A stretch of DNA of 64,000 nucleotides. It comes from Thermothielavioides terrestris NRRL 8126. Its lineage: Eukaryota; Ascomycota; Sordariomycetes; Sordariales; Chaetomiaceae. The notes under the pieces were generated by a model that did no database searches, was not told the DNA's origin, and was given only the letters and a program-made list of their open reading frames with translations. The translations under genes and the position numbers were made by a program. Shown piece after piece: positions 22,269 through 33,883 of the stretch. Location: NCBI RefSeq assembly GCF_000226115.1, contig NC_016459.1, positions 186,001-250,000 of the forward strand, in the 5' to 3' direction. Position 1 is the first letter of the stretch. Every line of letters begins with the position of its first letter.

Positions 22269-22675
22269 TCTCGCTTCCTTGATCAGCTGCGCCTCAACAA
22301 ATACCACTGGTTACCGAGTAGTCTGAGCCACACTAGCAACTGTTTCACTGTGTACTTATATATTCTTCTCTGGAGTCTTGAGTTTCGCACAGCGTAGATG
22401 ATGTTGTAGTGAGTACCAGGTCCCAGCTGGCTTGACACGCGAATCTAAGGTGTCTCCATGGCGCGTGCTGTGTAACGGGGGGGAGACGCATGTCAGACAA
22501 GCCAAACAAATGCAGTGCAAGACACCCCGCATGCTTCCAGATAAAACCCCCCTCTCACCCTCCGAGCCTCAGATCCACAGCTCGGATGCGGGCCCTTGAG
22601 ACTGCGGGCAAGGCGTTCCGATCTCTCCATCTCCAGTATCTCATTGCACTACACATTCCGGTCTAAACTGACACC
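22269..22675. other. Intergenic promoter region of the NLR gene
   Basis: About 400 bp between the second oxygenase and the NLR start. No gene or clear TATA element is seen. A CAGATAAAACCCCC stretch at about 22539 is the only AT-rich core-promoter-like block. Confidence 0.35.
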
Positions 22676-25600
22676 ATGGCCCCTGAAGAACTTTCTGGGA
22701 CGGCTCAACCCCGTCTCCGCCGGCTTCGGGTGGTTAGGGAAGCCGGACAGAATGTCTAGTAAGGCTCCTGCACTCATCACCCAGACCGTGGACGGGGGAT
22801 TCCTTACCCGGCCGCGCCTCCAACTAACTAGCCAGATATTTCTGACGCGGAACCTCAAGTCTCATACTCATTCCCGGCGTTGGCACGCTGCAAAGCGATG
22901 CCTGGGCAATATGTTCGACAACGCCGTGGGCAGACTTCCTCGCCGAGCTCGAACAAGGTGTCACGGTGGTCGGCTACGAGCACCACATCCCCTACGACGA
23001 CCAATTTACCTGGCAGCATGTTTTGGAAGAGGGACCGGGCCTACTCACGGCTCTCCAAGCCTTCGTGACCGAGCTCAGTGTAAGTGGCAGCCTCGGCCGA
23101 GCCGAACATTGTATTGAGCTCAGCGAGCCACTATGTCGATCACAGGGGACATGAGCCAGCTACTAACTGCCAGCAACGGAAACTACAGGCACCACAGCCA
23201 CTGCTTTTCATCTCCCATGGGCTGGGTGGCGCCATGTTGAAGCAGGTACTTCACCCTTCCCGTCTTCGCCGCCCAAACGCCAAATATTAACAATGGTATC
23301 TAACGCAGGCACTGTGTATTGCCAATATGCACTATTCGAGATACTCACAACTTCTCGTCTCCATCAGCGGCCTCGTGTTCCTCGGAACGCCCCATTTGCT
23401 CGAAGGAGTCGGTAACCACGCATTCGGCGAAAGACTTGTCAGCATCATGAAGCTTGATGATGCTCCAGGGTTGCTTAGCAACAAGTGCCTCACGAGGCTC
23501 AAGGAAAGCAGCCATATCTTGGCCGACCTGGCCCATCGGTTCAACAGGACGAATCTGAGAGTCGACATGCTGTCCGTGTTCGAACAGAAGGTCACCCGCA
23601 TACGAGAATCTGCAGCTTTGCGAAGATCCAAGACCAAGAAGATCATCGTAAGCGGGACCGTGTTTCCCTCTCTATGTGTTTGCCTAGACTCACTTGCTAC
23701 GCGCCGGTAACAGACAGCCTAACACCAAACAGCGTCGGTGCGCTCTGTCAGGCGAATGGGCAGATGCACGGTATTAACCTATGCGCTGATGACGGTCTGC
23801 AGATTGTCGATGAAAGCCTCTGTGCCATCGCGACCAGAACCGAGCAATGCCTCGGGGTGGACTTAGACCACTTGCAGCTCCCTTCCATGAGTGACTCCGA
23901 CGGAAAACCGTTGAGGCCGATTGGGGATTGGCTTGCTTCGGTCATCAATTCGGCACCAAAAAACCTGGAAAGCCAACTCTCTCGCGGTAAGCGCTGGCAG
24001 CTCATTACGAGCGAGCGAGCATCTCCATGAAGAGTCGTCTCACAACACGGTACGAGTTCCACCCTAACATGCAGAACAGATAGAATACATCGAGCCAGCA
24101 GCGCGAGCTCGGGCTTATCGATGGAGAGCCTTGGCGTTGAGGATGTTAGGCAAGGTGCGTGCGGGCCTTCATTAGGCACTCTTTGCGCAAACTTGGCAAT
24201 CTAATATCCAAATCCCACAGCGCTCGCAAGGCAGCTTCCGGTACCCGTATCTTCCTACCCTTCAAATCCAAACACGTCAACCTACGTAAACCTGGGATCG
24301 AGCAGCCGGGGGGAGATTGAATCCCTCCTGGACAGTTTCTCGATCAAGCAAGCAGATCCCCGGATCCCCTGCTTCATGATGGAGACGTTGGTCAGAAACA
24401 AAAGCTTCTTTGGGAGGCAGAAGGTCTTGGAGGATTTGGACAAGTGTCTCCTCCCTTCTCGGGATCTCTTGGTGTCCTCCCAGCCGGATCGAATACGGGT
24501 CGGGCTGTTATGCGGCATGGGCGGTCTCGGGAAAACCGAGGTGGCGGTCGAGTACGCCTACAGCCGACAAGACGCCTTCGACGCCATTTTCTGGGTCCGA
24601 GCGGAGGACACATCCAAGCTCGAGTCGGACCTCGCGCAGATTGCCGTTCGGCTCGGAATCCAGGACCCCAACGAGCCGGACGACAAGGTAATCAACAGGG
24701 GGCTTGCTATCGAGTGGCTGTGTAACCCGTTCAAGGTAGATCATGGTGCAAGCAATCCCGGGAGGGTCGCCGCCTCATGGCTGGTCATCTTCGACAATGC
24801 CGACGAGCCGGACATCCTTGCCCCTTACCGGGACATCGTGGCTAGCGGCGCCGTTCTGATCACCAGCCGGAGTCCGCTGGCGAGGACGAGCCTCTCGCCC
24901 CAGACGACCGAGATTGACATCCAGTCCTTCAGCACCGACGAGGCGGCCGAGTTTGTCCAGAGCCTCACCGGCATCGCGGGCCACCTTGACGAGGCGCGCC
25001 AGATCGGAGCGAGGCTCGGCGGCCTTCCCCTGGCCCTGGCGCAGATGGCCGGTATCATCCGGCTCGAGTTTCTCTCGTACGCCGAATTTCTCGAGCTGTA
25101 TGACGATAAGGAGGAGGCGGCCGACGTGCACGGGACCGTGTTGCAGCCGCTGCGGGAGTCAGCGCGTGGCAGCTTGTCGACCGTCTGGGCGATCGAGAAG
25201 CTCTCTGCGTCGGCCAGGGCGGTGTTAGAGGTGGCCTCGTTCCTGGACCCAGATTGCATCCAGGAATCGTTGCTGACGCACGAGGCGGGCGCGATCGACA
25301 ACCTCATACCCGAGTTCCCCACGAAACGGCTAGCCTTCTTTGCGGCGCGCAAGCAACTTATCGGCTCGTCGCTCATCCGGCACAACAAGGAGCTGGCCGA
25401 GTACTGGCTCCACCGAGTCACGCAGGATGTCGTGAGGGGCAAGATGGCTCCCGCACGGCTACACCATGTCTTTGCGAATGCCGTTGCCATAGTCTCAGCC
25501 GCGTGGCCGGCGACGGCGGTAGGCGGACACGATGTCAGGTTGTGGGAGCTATCCGAGAAGCTGTATCAGCATGTTACGAGCCTGAGTGACATGTACGTGC

Positions 25601-26748
25601 GCTATATCGAACCGGGAGACGAGACTCTCGACATGGCGTTCGCGACGCTACTCAACCGCGCAGGCTGGTAGGTGATCCCTCTCTAACTTGCCCGGCAAAC
25701 GGCTGACGAGGACCAACAACTCAAGGTACCAACATGAACGCGGCGAATCGCGTATCCAGATACCGCTGCTCGAGCTCGCACTGGAGCTATGCCAAGGTAT
25801 TGACAACATCGACACGCGGGATCTGGAGTCGGATATCCGTTACGCGCTCGGAGCGGTGGCAAACGAGACCAACGATGCCGCGTCGTGCCGCTTACACACG
25901 GAGCGCTTCTTCGAGATCCGCCGGGAGATCGCGGCCGAGACGGGAACCGTCGACGAACGACTTGCCCGGTCCTACAACCAAATGGGCATCGTGTGGATGA
26001 TGGCCGGCGAGTACAAGAAGGCCGAGGAATCGTTTGCGACTTCTGCGCGCGAGTACGAGAAGATACCCGGGTACACCAAGGACAAACGTTCGCTCGCGCT
26101 TGTGAACCTCGGATTGGCGCACTGGCTCCAAGGCGATTTGGACAGCGCATCTGAGGTGCTCGAGCTGGGTCTGGCCGACCGCGAGGAGCTCTATGGCTAC
26201 ATGGATACCCACAGCTTCAGGTGCATTGCCCTTCCCATGGCCCGGCTGAGTCATTAAGCAAGAGATCACGAGGGACTGTTACTGACCTCAACAGGACCGG
26301 GAGATTTCTCCACGCGCTTGGGAACGTGCGGTTTTCACAGGGAAGAATTCAGGAGAGCGAGGACCTACACAGCAGGGCCCTGAAGCAGTACCAGTCCACC
26401 ATTCGTAATCATCACCACCGGACAGCAGACGTGTGTCACAAGATGGCGCAGCACTGCATCCGCAAGGGGCTTCTGAACGAGGCTCTGGGTTTCATCGGGC
26501 AGGCTCTCAAGGTCTGGAATGTCGATGCCGACAAATATGCCCCCGAGATTGCCCGGACTTCGTTTCTGAAGGCGAAGGCCTTGTTCTCGGCCGGCTCTGA
26601 GGACGAAGCGACGCGGCTGTTTCGCTCTGCTGCCTCCACGAGGCGACGACTGCTCAAACTAGAGGGGAAGTCAGAGGCAAGCGAGAAAGACGATAAAGCC
26701 CTAACGGAGGCCGATTTTGATGAGTTGGTCATGTTCTGGTCGAGATAG
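22676..26748 (+). CDS. NLR-type receptor: SesB-like hydrolase, NB-ARC, TPR
   Basis: Nine exons: 22676-22758, 22860-23079, 23174-23245, 23309-23647, 23803-23986, 24080-24154, 24221-25667, 25726-26220 and 26295-26748. They give an uninterrupted 1122-residue protein with all phases matching. Residues about 28-300 form an alpha/beta-hydrolase of the SesB type (LILIPGVGTLQSDAW, FISHGLGGAMLKQAL, VFLGTPH). An NB-ARC NTPase follows: P-loop GMGGLGKT at 423-430, Walker B-like WLVIFDNAD at 511-519, LITSRSP sensor and GLPLAL at about 592. The C terminus holds about five TPR-like helical pairs (for example YNQMGIVWMMAGEYKKAEESF and NLGLAHWLQGDLDSASEVL). This is the classic fungal STAND layout used in non-self recognition and programmed cell death. 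The usual nucleophile Ser of GHSLGG is Gly117 here, so the hydrolase may be a pseudo-enzyme or signalling module. It is cytosolic by prediction. Confidence 0.9.
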
Positions 26749-27434
26749 TTGGACGCAGGAGCCGCTCGCGCATGGATTCAAGTTCGTTATCTCAATGCGT
26801 AGGCTACCTGCCATCGCACCAAGAGACTGTCAGAATCCACTACGCGGATGGTGTTACCTAGATGCATCGAAGTGGAAGGTTGTGGAAGAGAGTGCGCTTG
26901 TTGGGCGCCTGATGGGCTAGTATTGGCCGAGAGGCCCCTTATCCCGTCCACCGGCTCCGACGGTTAAAGATACAGCAGCCACTCACGGCCCGCTTGTCTT
27001 GGTCTCGAGGGTCAAGTTGCGTAGCTCTTCAGCCAGCCGAGGCCACAGCTGAATACTGTTGACGTAAGAGAAGGGGAAGGGGAAACTGCTGCTGATGTGG
27101 CTCATCCATGTCGTGAAAATTTCACCTCCTGCTGTGTAACCAGACACTACCGGCAATGTGTGCTCGTTCAGCTTTCCCCCCACCCACCGATCAGCGCTGC
27201 GCACCACCTGCCTGCATCACTCTGCCTGATGCACCAGGTGGGTCGAACGCGGGAGACGGATACTCGAAACGAGGCGGCAGCTGCGCAGGAAGCATCCAAT
27301 GGCCGGGCCTCCCCACACACCATCTCCTGTGTCGAAGGCAACCTCGAGCCTTACAATGCCCATGTTTATGAGCCCTGACAGCCCGCCGGGCTCAGTAACA
27401 GCTTTTTCCACTGGTCACATCCTTCTCTCTGGTG
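26749..27434. other. Intergenic, no supported gene
   Basis: Between the NLR and the CorA-like gene. A 93-codon plus-strand frame at 27097-27378 lacks any signature or codon bias I would trust. It could be 5' leader of the downstream gene. Confidence 0.45.
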
Positions 27435-29812
27435 ATGGAGCTCAATGATGCCATGCCACTCCCGCAGATGGGAGACGGCGGCCATCGCCAGAGTGATGCG
27501 ACACCGTTGGACAACGAGAATGCGACGAACACTCGCCACCATGCATGTAAGGACCCGATGCTGCGCTAATTAACCCTTGATGAGCAACACCACCTATTGA
27601 AGCCGAACGCTGACCACGACGCAAATCGCAACAGTCACGGCCAGAGATTATGCCATTCGAGTCCGGAGCCACGCGGCCACCACGGCCTCGCATTCTCTCT
27701 ATTCGGGTGACAGCTTCAGGAACCTGGCAGACTTCCTCTGGCAGCCTTACATTCAGCGAGCACCGCAGCTGCCTCTCACGCATAGCCGGCCATCGTCCTC
27801 ATCGATGGCTGAGCCCTTGACCACGCCGACGCCCAACTGTGCCGCAACCGGCGCAGCGGGGCCCCGCAGCTCGCGCTTTGCCGTCCTCTACCACGTGTCG
27901 AGCCAAAAGGTTGTCAACATCCCGTTTGGCACTGTTCGGGAGTTTGAGGCCCTCGGGGACTCGGCGCTCCCCGGCGCAGGCAGCTTTGCCTTGCTGCTGC
28001 TGCAGGGGTACCCTTCTCCTGAGTGGCTCAACACGCTCGGAGCAAGGTTCGGCATCGACCCCGAGTTCTTCCAGCGCCATCTCCTCTTCTCCTCGGCGTC
28101 CGTGAAGGGCAGCGTAGGCGGGTGCATCCGAAAGCGGACGGCCACGCACATCTTACCCTCATGCCACGGAGACATGGTGTCCCTGCAGATTACCAAGATT
28201 GCCTCGCGCCAGAGCGTCTCGCCGAGACACACCGATCTCGACCAGGAGGGTCTGGACCAACTCAGGCGGCAGACCTCGGAGGAGATGACGGCGTACATGA
28301 GCAAACTGGCGAGCCTCAATTCTCCGGGAGTCGCGGCGGCCGATTCGATCATCCGGGAATTCTCGGTCCACGGCCTGGACTACTTCTCATTGGAACAGAC
28401 CATCTCGATCGGCTTCCACGCATGCGGCCAAGGATGGCTAGGTAGGGGGCGTCACATTCCTCTGATTCTCAAACAGGCCCATACACGCACCTTCAGTCGT
28501 GGTCCAGCGACCAACACTAACTCGCAATAAAGGCATCATCTGGCACGACGCAGGCAGCCCGCTGGACCAGGGCCTCCGAGGTCCGTGGCAGACGAGAGCG
28601 ATCCGCTCCAACTCATTCGACGTTACGTATCTGCCGACTCCCGTACACACGCCAGGGGTGGCGCTCAGGAGCAAGAGGAGAAAAGCAGGCACTAGGGCCC
28701 ATGCCGACAACGACAGCCCTCATGGCGGCCTGCATGCCGGCACGAGTAACCGTGCACCTCCAGGAAACGAGACGACGATGGAGCGCATCTTGGATGACTA
28801 TGCGCACCTCGTGGACTTGGACCGGGCTGTGAACGATCCGTTCTACGCGCTGAGCCCTCTGTTCAGCTTTGCCGTCTTTTCCGAGATGGAGATACTCGAT
28901 CTCATCGCCGCCAAGGTGCGCGACGAACTCGATCACTCCCGCTTAACCGGGGACGGGGCAGCCACTACCAGCCCGACGCTCTCAAACCTTTTATACAACC
29001 AGCAGATCCTCCAGCGGCATATTCGCAACCTCCAGTCGCCCATCAGCTACATGGAAGCCCTTTGTTCCTCAGTCACGCCCACCGGCTCGACAGCTCGAAG
29101 CACCGGCCGTAAGAATGGCAGTCGTGCTGCTCGAAATAATCTTCTTCCGAGCAGAAGTCGCAGTCCCATAACGTCAAGCGCCGTACCAAAGCGCCCCTCG
29201 CCGTCGCCGTGGTCCAGGCGGCCGGACGCGGCGTTCCACCACGGCGACCGCCACCACCACCAACCCCACCACCCCGAGAGGGTCGACACACGCGGTAACA
29301 CCACTTCCGGCGGCGACGGCGACGACCACGACTACGACGAAGACCGCGAGGACGGGAACACGTCCGCCTCGCACGCAGCACCGCGCAGCGTCAAAAGCGA
29401 CACCGTCAAGGCCATGCTGGCCGACTACCGCTTCGCGCTCGCCTACGCCGAGGCCCTGGCGGCGGACTGCGTCCAGGGCATGAGCATCATGGCGCACCAC
29501 GCGGCGATCCGCGAGTCGCAAAAGGCCATCGCCGAGGCGCGCGGCGTGACGCGGCTGACGCGGCTGGCGACGCTCTTTGTGCCGCTGGGGCTCGTCACGT
29601 CCGTCTTCAGCATGAACGTGCGCGAGATCAACGCCGGGGACGGCCCGCCTCTGTGGGTCTGGGCGGTTGTCTCGCTGGTTGTGGGTGCGATGAGCTGGGT
29701 TTGGGTGAGCCATGATTCTTCGGCGGCGGTGAGGCGGTGGTGGTGGAGGTGGCGCAATAGTCCTGGTGATGGTCTTAGGGGCAGGCTAGCGATGACAGGG
29801 CAATCACTCTAG
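27435..29812 (+). CDS. CorA-like divalent-cation transporter family membrane protein
   Basis: Exons 27435-27546, 27635-28441 and 28533-29812 give 732 residues; both introns are phase 1. A long cytosolic N-terminal region contains a CorA-like domain (YHVSSQKVVNIPFGT, a WLNTLGARFGIDPEFFQRHL segment typical of fungal family members, and FYALSPLFSFAVFSEMEILDLI). A charged, disordered insert follows (His/Asp-rich, about 560-610). The C terminus has a long helix, ALAADCVQGMSIMAHHAAIRESQ, and two membrane spans, LTRLATLFVPLGLVTSVFSMN and LWVWAVVSLVVGAMSW. The loop between them carries SMN (666-668) in place of the canonical GMN selectivity motif. Many fungal CorA-like proteins have such changes, so magnesium transport is doubtful. 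It lies 686 bp downstream of the NLR in the same direction. Confidence 0.85.
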
Positions 29813-31031
29813 CCTCCTGATGTCGGGAATGGGGCGTTCGGCGGTACAGAGCCGGAAAGACAACGCTGGGTGTAGGAAAAGTTGATTTCCGCTATCATCC
29901 TGCACCGATGGTGGATCAACAACCGATCCGATGGCTCGGTTCTTGCATTAGCTGCCGGCTGCCGAGGCCGTCACAGTCAATCCGGCCACTCGGCTCCCCC
30001 CTGCCCCCCACCCCCATTGGCGGGTGAGCCGGAGCCATGTGCATGTACTGCGTACGCGAGAGTAAGATATTCCTGAGCACATACACAAGACAGACTCTGC
30101 CATGGCTGCTGGTGTTCCTAAAAACTGGCGCCGCCGTCAACCGAGACCCGACTTGTTTACGACCAGTCTTAACAAGAGCCCTGGGAGCTTGTTTGTTTAT
30201 ATTCTCGTTCTCTTTAGTCAGCCTGGAGGACCTGGCGTCTGCCGCTTTTGCTCGATCCCGTCTAGCGGAGTCAGAGCAGGCGCCGCTTCAAATGCTCTCC
30301 TCAGACCTCGTAAGGCGATTTCACTGCTGTCCAGTCGTGATCCGGGCTCACATGCTGCCCTCGGTGCGACTGCGCGTCTCTCCTTCCCGCAGCATACCTC
30401 TTCCACTACCTTTCAAACGCCGGCCTGCCATACAGCCTCGACGGAGGGGGCATCTCCATCTCCGAATATGTCCAGAATCACAGACGCATACTCGTACAGG
30501 GGCCTCCAGGTGCTGCGTCAGGAACGGCTTTCGGTCCTTGCGCGCGACAATGACGGTGCCGACGCCTGGGAGCGGTCACCGGTTTCGATGGACGCGTGGC
30601 GCTCGGCTCACTGAGGTCTTGGCTGAAGTGGGCAGCAAGGATTCGACTGGGATGAGGTGTTCGTTTTTGAGCAAACCTCTTTCGAGCAGGTAGGACTCTA
30701 TTCCAGCTCATTTGACGGAGCGGCCAACATTCAATACCTTGGTTTCTCTGGTTTGCCTGCAGCGCTAAATGCAGAGTTGTATCCGTGGCATCATCGGCGT
30801 CGCTGAGCGACGAACGACCCGAGATGCTGGGCACCGTCAAGCACTCCTCCTGGATTGGCGCGTGCAAGGGTGGCTGAGCAGGAGCAAGGAAACGGTTCCG
30901 TCGGCCATCATTCGATTGGCAGACAATCAACTACTGTACGACAAGTGATCCGAACAGGTGCGTGCCATCCATGATGCTCCCCTCTTTCTCGGCCCCAACC
31001 CCCTAGAGCGTCGCACACGCAGCCGGCCCAT
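29813..31031. other. Intergenic; one coding-like fragment
   Basis: Convergent gap between the CorA-like gene (plus) and the GMC oxidoreductase (minus). A coding-like plus-strand stretch lies at about 30394-30551, after a pyrimidine tract and CCCGCAG acceptor. It reads YLFHYLSNAGLPYSLDGGG and onward to a stop. An upstream exon donor GTAAGG at about 30310 fits its phase. I do not recognise it and do not call a gene. Confidence 0.35.
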
Positions 31032-33176
31032 TCACTGTCGCCGCCACGCCTGGATGATGATATCCGCCGCCTACCACACATGACGATCTCACGTTAGCAC
31101 ACACATTCTCTCCCTCCATACCAGACTTGACTTGCGACGAAATAAAACTCACCTTCTCCGCCACCGCATAAGCCGTCGCACTGAGGTGCGTCCCCGGCAG
31201 CATGGGCATGACGCTCATATCCACGATCCGCAGGCCGGCCGCCCCGTGCACCCTCAGATCCGGCCCGACCACTCCGCCCCGGTCCCGCGGCAGCATCGCG
31301 GCCGTGCAGCACGGGTGCATGAACGACAGGGTGATCTGCTGGCGCACGTAGTCGGCCAGCAGCGCGTCGCTGGCCGCGACGGCGGCGCCGGGACCGACCT
31401 CGACGGCGCCGAGCGCGCGCATCGTCGGCGTGCCCAGCAGCCCCCGCAGGAAGCGCACCTGCGCCAGGTGCACCGCCATGTCCACCGGGTTGGACCCGGC
31501 GCGGTAGTCGAGCACGGGCTGCGCGAGCGGGTCGCTCAGGTTGAGCCGCACCGTGCCGCGGCTGAGCGGGTGCAGCAGGAAGGACCAGGCCGTCGCGTAG
31601 GGCACCTCGGTCGTCGCCCAGGGTGTCTCCAGGCTCGGCGCGGCTGGGTTGGCGAGGAGGTTGGCGATGGCCAGCAGCTGCGCGTCGTAGCCTGCGGCCA
31701 TGGCGCGGTCGCCGCGCAGGTCGGCGGGGAGGAAGGACGCGGCGGAGCCGTTGGCTACCATGGCGCGGATGTCGGAGACGATGGTGGTGTAGCCGTCGGG
31801 GTCCATGCGCGGGAGGGAGACGTAGATGGCGCTGTTGCCGCCCGCGAGGGTGTACGGGCCGCGCGCCGGAGTGGCGTTGAAGGCGGCCGTGGCGTCGGCC
31901 TTGAACGTGGCGTTGCTGGCCATCTCGGAGGGCAGCGGGAAGAAGTCGTAGGGTTTGGAGTAGTTCCATGTCACCGGAGGGCCCGAATGGTCCTGCAAGT
32001 TTGAGCCGACGCCAGGCAGGTCGAGGAGAGGACGGATTCCAGCGCTGGTGAGGAACGCCGAGGGCCCGATCCCGCTCCTCTGAAGCACCGTGGGCGTGTG
32101 AAGCGCCCCGGCAGACAGGACTACCTCGCCCCGGACTGTGACGTTGAATAAACTGCCGTCGGCCAGCGTCCGAACCTCGACGAGCGGCGGGCCAGACGCA
32201 AGTCCGTTAGGATACACCACCCTGACTGCTTGGTGGTTTACGAGGAGGTCGTAGTTGGCCCTGGGCTGCACGTCCGTATAGTGGCCTAGCCGGGAGTATG
32301 ACCGCCTGGCCGTGACAGGGTCCTGCGAGGCGGGAACCCAGCAGATTCCTTGCTTGTCACCACCGGCGCACTCTTGGGCATGCTCCAGGCCCATTTCAGT
32401 CCACGTCTTTGCTAGGACCGGCTGGTCGGCCCACTGGAAAGAAGAGAAAGACGCATAAATTGGGGTATCGCCCCCGTAAGCAGACAAGTTCCAGGTGTAG
32501 TTGTACCGCTGGGCAATATCTGGGCTCGGCGGTGTGAATGTAACGCTCTGAGATTTCAACCGTCAGACTGGTGGGCGTAGGATCGACCAGAGCTTTCGGG
32601 CTCACCTTCTTGAAGTACGGGAACAGGGTATCCCAGTTCCAGGTGGTGCTGCTATTTGCAAACTCTGGGCCGCCGACCTCGGCCCAAGCGTCGTAGTCGA
32701 AGCGAGAGCCGCGGTCGAAGAACATGCCGTTGACGGCACTGCTGCCGCCAACCACCTGGCCGGCTTGAACGAAAGCCGTTTGGTTGCCCATGTCTGGGCA
32801 GGGGAGGGACGTAAAACTCCAGGCGGGAGGGGAATCGGGGTTGGCCGTGATCCAGTCCGTCGGCGGGTCAAAGACCCCGGGGGCGTAATGAATGTCGCCG
32901 TATTCGACGACAAGAAGCGTCTCTATGAGAGATGTCAGCCAAGCTTCGGGGAGGATATTGCGCATCGTACTCACTGGCTGGGAAAGCGGCCGTGAGGCGG
33001 TCGGCAACAGTCAGGCCGCTAGTGCCTCCACCAACGATGACAAAGTCATACTTGTCACGGAGTTGTGAGACCTGACGCTTCAGATTGGCGCTTGGCCGCC
33101 TTGCCGCGCCCGCCAGAGCGGCGAGCGACAGAACGGCCGCAGCGACGAGACGCATTGTCGTTGTCGGGTTGGCCAT
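31032..33176 (-). CDS. Secreted GMC-family FAD oxidoreductase
   Basis: Exons in reading order: 33176-32975, 32922-32606, 32547-31153 and 31070-31032; 650 residues with matching phases. The 13-codon last exon supplies the expected C-terminal AADII helix. The N terminus (MANPTTTMRLVAAAVLSLAALAGA) is a signal peptide. Residues about 45-65 hold the FAD-binding YDFVIVGGGTSGLTVADRL. VVGGSSAVNGM is GMC signature 1, and GEVVLSAGALHTPTVLQRSGIGP is signature 2. Near the C terminus HPCCTAAMLP and PGTHLSATAYAVAEKAADII carry the catalytic-pair region. Multiple N-x-S/T sites agree with secretion. GMC enzymes oxidise alcohols, sugars or aromatic alcohols with FAD; the particular substrate cannot be read here. 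A secreted natural-product oxidase or a lignocellulose auxiliary enzyme (AA3-like) are both possible. Confidence 0.92.
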
Positions 33177-33883
33177 GGGGAGGGGGGAAGAGGTGAAATG
33201 GGCTGGGTGTGTGTTGGTGAGAAAGACTGTCTGACCCGCCAGGGAATCACTTCCTCTTCGCCGTCGGCAGAGAGAGGCCTTGATATCCCGGCCACCAGAG
33301 TCCCCAGTTCGGCGACCCGGGAGAGTGGGGGAATTAGGGGATCCATCGTCGGGGCTGGGGCAAGTGAGGCAAGCAAGGGCAACTGTCAGGGTAACATCGT
33401 AATAGCGTGCAATGATGCGTCAAAAAATGGAGTAGCAAGCTGCAGGCGGCGGAGCTTGTGGTTAGCCGAGGGCGAGGGTCGTGGTTCCATGCTACCCGAC
33501 CGCAGTACGACCACAACACCACCAGTAAAACCACAACGCCCTCCCGGTTGAGCCCGTGCACCCAACCCCAATATTCGGCAGTGAGCTTCACTAAGCCGCC
33601 CAGTTGATACTTCGCTATTCCGCAACAGGCATATGCAACGATGTCGTTAGCCAACGAAACTCGTGTACCATGCTACCTGACAGGACAGATGCGCTGGTTC
33701 GGCGGGGTCGCCGGTGACAGGCTCCCTGGCACCGCGGCCGGGGTGCTGGTGCCGGCACTCCGCCCATGCACCTTTCCCTCAAGCCCCCTGTCCGGACTCT
33801 CAACTACAGGGCTGTTGAAGCTGCGTAGACAGGGATGGCAAAACTGAGGCATCAAGTGAACTCTTAAGAGGAGGAGATGAAGA
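33177..33883. other. Intergenic, no supported gene
   Basis: Promoter side of the GMC gene and 3' side of the second 7TM gene. Only short frames without signatures are seen. Confidence 0.5.

Noticed and set aside
31132..32004. 290-codon plus-strand frame and a 291-codon alternative minus-strand frame
   Set aside because: Shadows of the GMC oxidoreductase exon; Arg-rich translations typical of out-of-frame GC-rich genes.
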